DNA from: Hanleya hanleyi
Taxonomy: Eukaryota; Mollusca; Polyplacophora; Lepidopleurida; Hanleyidae
DNA: 64,000 nt
Direction: 5' to 3'
NCBI GenBank assembly: GCA_036873755.1
Contig: JAVTVY010017489.1
Span: forward strand, 1 to 64,000
Position 1 is the stretch's first letter; the number at the start of each line of letters is the position of its first letter. Of the stretch, positions 57,104 through 63,664 are shown one piece after another. Below the pieces are notes generated by a model, which worked only from the letters and a program-made list of their open reading frames with translations, had not been told where the DNA came from and made no database searches. A program made the position numbers and the translations under genes.

Positions 57104-58003
57104 ATGCCAGTCTGTATCAGACGTGGAGAAGCTTTTCATTTTACCAGTGCAAATTCACCAGCCTATTACACCGTATTTGACCAGCCTGAGTCCACAGTCA
57201 TGGAGTCATCCCTGGCTCAAACCATGGATATTGACAACCTGTTACCAGACTTCATGATAAATGATGAACTACAACTGCTCGGGAACATCGATATGGTACA
57301 TGATGAGCCATGGCTGGATGATATTATACAAGACTTATTTAAAGATGAAGAACAACCACAGGGCGGCGGCGATAATGAACACCCCCCAGGAGCGACACCG
57401 GATCTTAGTGGCCCCCCAGGAGCGACACCGGATCTTAGTGACCCCCCAGGAGCGACACCGGATCTTACGGCACTCGAATACCAACGATTTGACGAAATGG
57501 ACCGAGTGCTAGAAGATATCTACAAACAACAACAACAACATGAAGAACAAAGCCTCCAAGTTGAAGGAGAAGAAGAAGAAGAAGAACAAGAACAAGAACA
57601 AGGAGAAGGAGAAGGAAAAGAGCACAAGAAGAAGAAGAAAGACTCAAGAAAATACAGAAAAAGAGACAGAAAATACAAAAAAAGAGACAGAAACATAAGG
57701 GGAAAACAAAAGGAACAAATTGAAGAGGTCATCCACTACGCTACCGCAATAGAAAGAAGACTGGTACCCAACACAGAATGCCAAGCAGCACCATATTTAC
57801 GCTGCGTGGAATGCTGTAATCACTTCGCCAAATACGCCATTTTCCCCTGTGGGCATCAAGCCTTGTGTATAGCCTGTATACACCGACATGCCCGATTACC
57901 AGAGCTTCCGGACCATTACAACCCCCTAGTGTGTAAACTCATAGCGTTGACATGCCCGGTGTGTACTGTGAGAAGACAATCCCACCTGTCCCCAACGATG
58001 TAA
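57104..58003 (+). CDS. RING-finger protein 2 of the virus-like element
   Basis: 299 residues from the first ATG after the initiator. Residues 10-36 match the N-terminus of the CARD-PC4 protein (HFTSANSPxYYTV...QPExTVMESS). Then follow an acidic, hydrophobic segment (40-85), three 11-residue repeats PPGATPDLS (94-122), a Glu/Gln run and a Lys/Arg-rich run (155-205, nuclear-signal-like). A C-terminal RING has C234, C237, C249, H251, C255, C258, C284 and C287. LRCVE (232-236) fits the LxCxE pattern, but its Cys is RING ligand 1. It is likely a nuclear E3 ligase or regulator; the target is unknown. A canonical histone-type stem-loop starts 18 nt after the stop. Confidence 0.75.
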   Translation: MPVCIRRGEAFHFTSANSPAYYTVFDQPESTVMESSLAQTMDIDNLLPDFMINDELQLLGNIDMVHDEPWLDDIIQDLFKDEEQPQGGGDNEHPPGATPDLSGPPGATPDLSDPPGATPDLTALEYQRFDEMDRVLEDIYKQQQQHEEQSLQVEGEEEEEEQEQEQGEGEGKEHKKKKKDSRKYRKRDRKYKKRDRNIRGKQKEQIEEVIHYATAIERRLVPNTECQAAPYLRCVECCNHFAKYAIFPCGHQALCIACIHRHARLPELPDHYNPLVCKLIALTCPVCTVRRQSHLSPTM

Positions 58004-58021
58004 TCCCTTACATCTTCCAAA

Positions 58022-58057
58022 GGCCCTTTTCAGGGCCAACCCATCTTTCCGAAAGAG
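58022..58057 (+). terminator. Histone-type 3' stem-loop and HDE of RING gene 2
   Basis: GGCCCTTTTCAGGGCC at 58022-58037, preceded by CCAAA and followed by AACCCA. GAAAGAG at 58051-58057 after 13 nt. Stem length, UUUC loop, flanks and downstream purine element all match the replication-dependent histone mRNA signal. Confidence 0.9.
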
Positions 58058-58273
58058 GAAACTTGTAAACTCAAAAGCACAAAATAAAAAAAATAACACC
58101 AACTCCTGCACATGCACACATACCTAGGTAACAATAGGTAAATAACACATCAATTTCCACGTTAAAGTCCATTTCTATCTTTATAATATTACCCCAATGC
58201 ATTCTGGGTCACGACAGAATGCCTTCATTTTACACCAAATTCACCTAGTCTAAATTTGCCATGTTAAAATGTA

Positions 58274-58425
58274 AAAACCCCTAGTCCGTAGCCGTACACG
58301 TTATAGGTTTTTTTTCGCACCTCTCTCTCTATCCGTACCCGTATACGTTCTAGTTTTTATTCCACCCTCACCCTTCGTGAAAGTCCGTGATGATTCGGGC
58401 TGTAATGTTATCTGCAATCATTCCG
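58274..58425. repeat. Inverted copy of the 59.66-59.81 kb repeat
   Basis: CCCCTAGTCCGTAGCCGTAC...GAAAGTCCGTGATGATTCGG, then CTGTAATGTTATCTGCAATC. It is the inverse of 59657-59806. Together the two copies bracket the minus-strand gene at 58727-59240. Confidence 0.8.
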
Positions 58426-58505
58426 CTCATTTTGCACAAAATTTTTGCATGGGTTAGCCCTAAAACACTGAGAAAAAAACCCCTGTGTGTTGGAAGTAAG
58501 GGGTT

Positions 58506-58521
58506 GGCCCTGAAAAGGGCC
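58506..58521 (-). terminator. Orphan histone-type stem-loop
   Basis: Minus-strand GGCCCTTTTCAGGGCC followed by AACCCC, without a GAAAGAG element in the next 20 nt and without a recognisable gene directly upstream. It lies 134 bp beyond the functional-looking copy at 58655. Perhaps a relic of a duplicated gene end. Confidence 0.5.
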
Positions 58522-58633
58522 GTTGACGGGGCAGGGATTGTTTTTTTGGTGTTGGAGTTTGGTAATACTATAGAATATAGAGGACATGATGTAGGACCTG
58601 TGATTTTGAATTGAATGTGCCAAGTTAGAAGTT

Positions 58634-58670
58634 CTCTTTCGACAACAATTGGTTGGCCCTGAAAAGGGCC
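58634..58670 (-). terminator. Histone-type 3' stem-loop and HDE of the (CAA)n gene
   Basis: Minus-strand GGCCCTTTTCAGGGCC (58670-58655), then AACCA, with GAAAGAG (58640-58634) after 14 nt. It starts 57 nt past the stop at 58727. Confidence 0.85.
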
Positions 58671-58726
58671 GTTGAAGTCAATTTGTTGACCCTGTTTTCT
58701 TCAGGGGGAGTTTTCCTGTCTACTCC

Positions 58727-58874
58727 TTACATATCGCTGACGGAAAAATATCTGTAGGGTTCCAACGTGTACCGGTGTTGTTGTCCGTCATCATGGTGCA
58801 CAGAAATGGGTAGATCTTGCAGGAAATTGGCTGGTGGTATTTCTCCGATATCCACAAATTCTGGCTGGACTTGC

Positions 58875-58950
<76 letters not shown>

Positions 58951-59240
58951 GGTGGTGGTGCGTGCAATTCCTCCATGGCGTTTTTGAGGTGGACCAACCA
59001 GGCCTCATCGCCCACTGTTCTTGCGGTCATGATCAGGGTACGGAGATTCTGGGCTGCCCCCGGATTGACGTTGTCTATGTACCGGCACCATGCTGTAATT
59101 TCTTTCAACCAAAAGTCCTTTACAGCTTTCACCATGGCTCCCCTTTGTCGCCGGGCAATCTCGCGCTGTATTTCGACCATTCTTCCCGAAGCCTTTGTTG
59201 TGGACATCTTGGCCACGCGGTTGTTCATCTTCTTCTTCAA
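58727..59240 (-). CDS. Unrecognised protein with (CAA)n tract, frame-disrupted
   Basis: From the ATG at 59240 the protein has a basic N-terminus (MKKKMNNRVAKMSTTKASGR) and a helical middle (VKDFWLKEITAWCRYI, LRTLIMTARTVGDEAW). It enters a (CAA)n tract at about 58952-58875, read as poly-Thr. After the tract the natural-looking end (QPEFVDIGEIPPANFLQDLP, RYTLEPYRYFSV) is open only in the frame that reads the tract as poly-Gln, ending at 58727. A non-triplet change at the tract edge therefore disrupts this copy. TATA and initiator are on the minus strand near 59310 and 59280. No family was recognised. A virion or regulatory role cannot be told apart. Confidence 0.5.
58873..58952. repeat. (TTG)n/(CAA)n microsatellite within a coding region
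   Basis: About 25 uninterrupted TTG triplets on the + strand, bordered by CTG and GTGGTGGTG. Plus-strand ORFs of Cys or Val across it are artefacts. Confidence 0.9.
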
Positions 59241-59274
59241 TAGGTATACGTCTTCACAGTACGGTGAAAGGTTT

Positions 59275-59310
59275 TGGAATGCCGCTCACCACGCTCCAGC
59301 TGGCTTTATA
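59275..59310 (-). promoter_or_regulatory. TATA + initiator of the (CAA)n gene
   Basis: Minus-strand TATAAAG (59310-59304) with GCGGCATTCC about 25 nt downstream. The ATG is at 59240. Confidence 0.55.
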
Positions 59311-59656
59311 CTGACATACAGGTGATTTTCATTGGCTGTTTCAACCTCGGTGATACTGGCTTCATTGGTTCTTTTTAGGGATAGCGGATTGGCTCTTTTT
59401 ATAGACATCTCATTGGCTCTTATTCGGGTCTGCTCATTGGTCAATAGTGGGGGCCCCCACCCTTCCTGGGTTTTGCACGAAATTCGTCTAGTGGAAATTT
59501 CCATGTTAAATGATTGCGTGTATTAATAACATGAGAGTCGATGTACACATCGCTGATTGGTGACTACGCCGAGGTGCGTGCGACCACCCTTCCTGGGTTA
59601 ACTCTCAATCCACATATTTTGCACGAAAATTCGTCTATGGCCAATTCCCAGGTTAA

Positions 59657-59965
59657 ATGATTGCAGATAACATTACAGCCCGAATCATCACGGACTTTCA
59701 CCAAGGGTGAGGGTGGAATAAAAACTATAACGTATACGGGTACGGATAGAGAGAGAGGTGCGAAAAAAAACCTATAACGTGTACGGCTACGGACTAGGGG
59801 TTTTTACTCACGAGTCATCACGGACTTTCACGAAGGGTGAGGGTGGAATAAAAACTAGAACATATACGGGTACGGATAGAGAGAGGTGCGCACCTATAAC
59901 GTGTACGGCTACGGACTAGGGGTTTTTACTCACGAGTCATCACGGACTTTCACGAAGGGCAAGAA
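59657..59965. repeat. Tandem ~135-bp repeat upstream of the PC4-like genes
   Basis: TCATCACGGACTTTCACGAA, GGGTGAGGGTGGAATAAAAA and TACGGCTACGGACTAGGGGT recur at about 59685, 59815 and (partial) 59938. The first copy also has the inverse at 58274-58425. It sits immediately upstream of the TATA at 59970. Confidence 0.8.
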
Positions 59966-59969
59966 TCGA

Positions 59970-60007
59970 TATATACACATTTGCCTCGTCGGTGTTTTGT
60001 CATTCAC
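59970..60007 (+). promoter_or_regulatory. TATA + initiator of PC4-like gene A
   Basis: TATATAC at 59970-59976 and TCATTCAC at 60000-60007, followed by the ATG at 60012. Confidence 0.6.
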
Positions 60008-60011
60008 CACT

Positions 60012-60706
60012 ATGGCAGCGCACGGAGCGGAGCTTGCCTTCTTCCAACTCACGCCTGACGTCATCCTCATCGTCTATGACCATGAACTGCAGCTCATCGA
60101 AGAACATCCCCGAGAGGTGAAGCTATGTTTAACCCTAGCAGGATGGACTCTATTGACACGGTTGTTACAGGGAAAAGAGCCCGAAGTCGATTTCATGCAC
60201 GTGGGAGTCGGTGTCTACCTACGAAGTGGTAGAGATGATTCTTTTTTTCCCCGGTTAGAACAGTGTGGTGGTGCCTCTATCCTACTCCGTTCGGCATTAT
60301 GGCAGGCGCTGAAAGCTATTATCACCGACGTCCACGACGTACTCCACCCCCAGGCGCACTCTGTAGCTACCCGCACTCTTACACCGGACTGCACCCTATT
60401 GTTGTATCCCCAACGCGTGGAGCTCATCGATGACGACAGTAGGTGTTGGTGTACGTCTGAACCAGCGCGTGTCTCTTTATCCCCGGAAGGCTGGACTACC
60501 TTGAAACGGGTGTTATGGGTGACCTCGACGGTGATAGCATTCACCTGTGTGACGACGTCTACATTTTCCGCGGTCCCTATTTTGCTCGACTCCTCTGTCT
60601 CAAGCGAGGTGGTTTTACTCTGGACCCCGATCTATGGACGGCTTTGGAACAAGTAGTCCCCATGGTCGATGAAGTACTATCTCTACAGGATAACCCGTCA
60701 GAATAG
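60012..60706 (+). pseudogene. PC4-like repeat protein A, frameshifted
   Basis: The ATG at 60012 starts a frame that runs to 60656. Its sensible part ends near 60512 (WTTLKRVLW). The next frame, open to 60706, continues with DLDGDSIHLCDDVYIFRG and FTLDPDLWTALEQVVPMVDE, aligning with the neighbour at 60815. So a 1-nt-type shift near 60510 breaks this copy. The protein has repeated units: beta-like strands, then a [VL]-x-L-x3-GW-x2-L helix start (LTLAGWTLLTRLL; VSLSPEGWTTLKRVL), reminiscent of PC4. The resemblance is moderate. It could bind nucleic acid, or be a different beta-helical fold. Confidence 0.5.
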
Positions 60707-60740
60707 TACGACTCAGTCTGTGCCCACCTGGTATTGACAC

Positions 60741-60780
60741 TATAAATACCAGGGTGAGACAGAGTGTGTGTGTCATTCAC
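60741..60780 (+). promoter_or_regulatory. TATA + initiator of PC4-like gene B
   Basis: TATAAATACC at 60741-60750 within a small inverted repeat (GGTATT...AATACC), and TCATTCAC at 60773-60780. Confidence 0.65.
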
Positions 60781-60814
60781 CGTTCGACATTGGAGCAAGC
60801 ATGTCACCCGACCC

Positions 60815-61354
60815 ATGCCCCTTACACCCCAGGTGGGGTTACACGTCTATGAAGATAAAGTCACCCTGGTGGAAGACCGTGGAGATATTTGCTGGTCGCC
60901 CGCTGAGACCGTATCGAATACGGTGACGCTACCTCGTGACGGCTGGACCAAATTTAAACGGGTGTTGAGCGGCGAGCTCGACGGACACCTCATCCACATA
61001 GACAATGCCATCTACGTATACCGTACCACCTTCTTCCTACGCCTGGGCCGCTACCAAGACCCTACGCGAGGCTTCACCTTAGTCCCCGATCTGTGGTCAG
61101 CCTTGGAGAAAGTGGTGCCTATTGTGGACCAGCTGTTTACACCGGACGAGCGATCATCAGACCAGTTGGCGTGGGCTCGTGCTATGGAGGACGCGCTGGC
61201 TGAACCCCATGAACAACTACATGAACCCGATACAGCCTGGGAACTCCCCAGGAAAAGTACTATATCTATAGGGTGCACAGAGGCTAGAGTGTCAGTGTCA
61301 CCTGATGAAGCGAACACACCACACCCGGACGGGGACCCAGGGGCACCCCGATGA
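60815..61354 (+). CDS. PC4-like repeat protein B
   Basis: 179 residues from the first in-frame ATG downstream of the initiator. An ATG at 60801 lies in another frame. Residues 1-110 match one full unit of protein A: VGLHVYEDKVTLVEDRG, DGWTKFKRVLSGELDGHLIH, IYVYRTTFFLRL, GFTLVPDLWSALEKVVPIVD. The C-terminal 65 residues are acidic and Pro-rich without a fold signature. The stop overlaps the integrase start (ATGA, 61351-61354). The function is inferred to be nucleic-acid binding if the PC4-like fold is right. Confidence 0.6.
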   Translation: MPLTPQVGLHVYEDKVTLVEDRGDICWSPAETVSNTVTLPRDGWTKFKRVLSGELDGHLIHIDNAIYVYRTTFFLRLGRYQDPTRGFTLVPDLWSALEKVVPIVDQLFTPDERSSDQLAWARAMEDALAEPHEQLHEPDTAWELPRKSTISIGCTEARVSVSPDEANTPHPDGDPGAPR

Positions 61355-62460
61355 GGGGTAGGAAGACAGGCACCCCGATGAGGGGGTCCCGAAAGGGGGA
61401 AAAGGGGTCGGCATCTACAGTGAACAAGGTGTTAACCGATTTGTATTACAACCCTACCAGTCCAGCCGCGTATAGCGCTGTGGGAGCGCTCGCTCGAGCT
61501 GCCCATTCCCAAGGCATCAGTCGAACTGAAGTTCGAGACTGGTTAAAAACCCAAGACACTTATAGTTTACATCGAGCAGCCCGACGACATTTTCGCCGTA
61601 ACCGAGTCATCGTAGGAGGCATAGACGCACAATGGCAGGCTGATTTAGTGGATATGAGTCGATTTGCACCTCACAATGATGGACATCGGTACATGTTGAC
61701 CTGTATCGATATTTTATCCAAGTATGCATGGGTACTACCCATTCGCACCAAAACAGGAGAGAATCTGGTACGGGCGTTCCAGCAGATTTTCAAGACGGGG
61801 CGCAAACGGATGAAGGCACATAATTTCTCAACCGACCCTTTCAAGCCTTTCTTAAGAAACAGAAGGTATTTTTCTTCCATACGTACAACGAGACCAAAGC
61901 CTCTGTGGTGGAACGATTCAATCGGACCTTCAAAGGACGAATGTACAAGTATTTTACTGCCCAAAACACCCGACGGTACATCGATGTACTACCTCAACTG
62001 GTCCAAGGGTACAATCGAGCCTATCATCGCAGTATCCAGCGATGTGACAGAACGCAACGAACATCAAGTGCGTGGTACGCTGTACTCACCCAGTCCACCA
62101 CCACCACTCACGTCACCCCGTTACAAACGCGGAGATGTGGTACGGATCAGTAAAGTGAAAGGACAATTTGAGAAAAGTTACTTGCCCAACTGGAGTGACG
62201 AGCACTTTGTCATCGTTCGCCATAAACCTCGACAGCCACACGTCTATCAACTGGAAGATCTACAAGGAGAAACACTGCAAGGCACGTTTTACGTTTTACG
62301 TTTTTCACCCATAGTGAAAACACCGAAAGACTACTACACGGTGGAAAAGATTTTGAAAACGGAACGTCGACGTGGCATCCCCTATCATTTCGTCAAATGG
62401 CAAGGTTGGCCCCGTTCGTTTAATTCCTGGGTGTCAGGCCGTGACATGAAACGCCTATAA
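61351..62460 (+). pseudogene. Polinton-type integrase with chromodomain, frameshifted
   Basis: The N-terminal part includes YSLHRAARRHFRRNRVIVGG and WQADLVDMSRFA, where D98 is the likely first catalytic Asp of the DDE/rve fold; YMLTCIDILSKYAWVLPIRT follows. After about 61805 the frame no longer reads as integrase. The matching frame shows a stop (TAA, 61821-61823) beside the second catalytic Asp and then VVERFNRTFKGRMYKY with the catalytic Glu (61905-62153 frame). Around 62100 the sequence returns to the first frame: RYKRGDVVRISKVKGQFEK, then a C-terminal chromodomain (YTVEKILKTERRRGIPYHFV, KWQGW) at residues 327-369. These elements use the integrase to insert linear DNA; the chromodomain may guide targeting to chromatin. 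Inactive as it stands. Confidence 0.85.
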
Positions 62461-62504
62461 ATTCTAACCCCTATCACCTCCATCCTTCAGTGTAGGGTTG
62501 TACC

Positions 62505-62999
62505 ATGGATAGTGCACATCTACCCTTACTGTTACGGACTCGAAAAGCACAAGTCGGTACTGTAGTGTGTCTAGTAGTGCTTCTGGGTACCTTATTTGGA
62601 GGCGTGTTCTACGATTTGGCGTACGTGATATCCTGTTTCAACACCCTTCGTCCAACAATTCCACCTCAATCATCCACTTCCACCACTTCCACCACCACTA
62701 CGACTCCTACGCCATCTTCTACCACCACCACCACTACGACTCCTACGACCCCATCCACGACGTCACCTCACCGGCAGCCTCCCGCCGTATCAACCCAGAG
62801 ACACCCCTATACGACGCCCCGTACTACTACTACTACTACTACGACTCGACCTGATCACCAGCCTCCGTCTACCCTGAGACACCCCTCACCCAGTACACCG
62901 ACGCTAAAAACATTTAGAGTGCACTCCCGTGAATCACGTTTACCACGGCAACGGTACCCACCGTTCCACTACGAGCCCCCGGTGGGATCCGAACCCTAA
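62505..62999 (+). CDS. Thr-rich single-pass membrane protein
   Basis: 164 residues from the ATG at 62505. A hydrophobic segment (VGTVVCLVVLLGTLFGGVFY, residues 17-36) follows a short basic N-terminus, predicting a signal anchor. Residues 50-125 are almost all Thr, Ser and Pro, a mucin-like stalk likely to be O-glycosylated. The C-terminus is basic and Pro-rich. It lies between the integrase and the ATPase. No homologue was recognised by eye. It may be a small virion or envelope-associated protein of this element. Confidence 0.6.
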   Translation: MDSAHLPLLLRTRKAQVGTVVCLVVLLGTLFGGVFYDLAYVISCFNTLRPTIPPQSSTSTTSTTTTTPTPSSTTTTTTTPTTPSTTSPHRQPPAVSTQRHPYTTPRTTTTTTTTRPDHQPPSTLRHPSPSTPTLKTFRVHSRESRLPRQRYPPFHYEPPVGSEP

Positions 63000-63017
63000 A
63001 TCACCCTCATAAAAACT

Positions 63018-63653
63018 ATGGATCCTCGGTGGCAGCATCCTTTCACGTGTCTCATCGCTGGACCGACAGGGTCGGCAAAAACACACTTCGTTCAACGCCT
63101 CATCCAACACGGGTCAGCCCTCATTTCACCTCCCGTAGCTCGCATCCTGTGGTGTTATGGAGCTTGGCAACCGGCGTACGAGGAACTGGCACGTCTCCCT
63201 GGACTCACCTTAGTGGAAGGATTACCTCCCTAGGATACGCCAGAAGACACGTTGGTCGTGGTGGATGATCTCATGACGGAAACGGACAGTCGAATCACCC
63301 GTCTCTTTACCAAAGGAAGCCATCATCGTCGGTTGAGCATCATCTACATCGTGCAGAATCTCTTCAGTAAGAACAAAGAGCACAGGAACATTAGTTTGAA
63401 TGCTCAGTATGTGGTGTTATTCAAAACCCCCAGAGACGCTTCCCAAATTATGCACCTGGCCCAACAGATGTACCCTAAAAACACGGCCTTTGTACGAGAA
63501 GCCTTTGAAGATGCTACCCAAGGAGCTCACGGGTATCTACTCATCGACTTGAAACAAGACACCCCCTCCACCCTTCGATTGCGCACCCACATTTTTCCCG
63601 GAGGTGCAGACGGTGTACACACCCAAATAAAAGAAGAAGACAACCCACTCTAG
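63018..63653 (+). pseudogene. FtsK/HerA-type packaging ATPase with one nonsense codon
   Basis: The Walker A motif AGPTGSAKT (about residues 14-22) and Walker B LVVVDDLM (77-84) lie in one frame. They are separated by an in-frame TAG at 63231-63233; the frame stays open on both sides to 63653. Length (~211 codons) and motif order match the small A32/Polinton genome-packaging ATPases that pump viral DNA into capsids. IIYIVQNLF (sensor-like, after Walker B) and NAQYVVLFKTPRD are also typical. One nonsense mutation separates this copy from an open frame. Confidence 0.85.
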
Positions 63654-63664
63654 CCGTCACAATC

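Noticed and set aside
57465..57732. Minus-strand Leu/Ser/Phe-rich ORFs
   Set aside because: Antisense shadows of the Glu/Lys-rich linker of RING 2.
55437..58670. Presence of host histone genes to explain the stem-loops
   Set aside because: No histone-fold coding sequence lies near any of the hairpins; each follows the stop of a RING or unrecognised gene directly.
58767..59325. Plus-strand ORFs of 158 and 163 codons with poly-Cys or poly-Val
   Set aside because: They are the antisense frames of the (TTG)n tract within the minus-strand gene and have no coding character outside it.
62567..62854. Second-frame ORF with His/Tyr repeats
   Set aside because: Out-of-frame reading of the Thr-rich membrane protein's ACN repeats.
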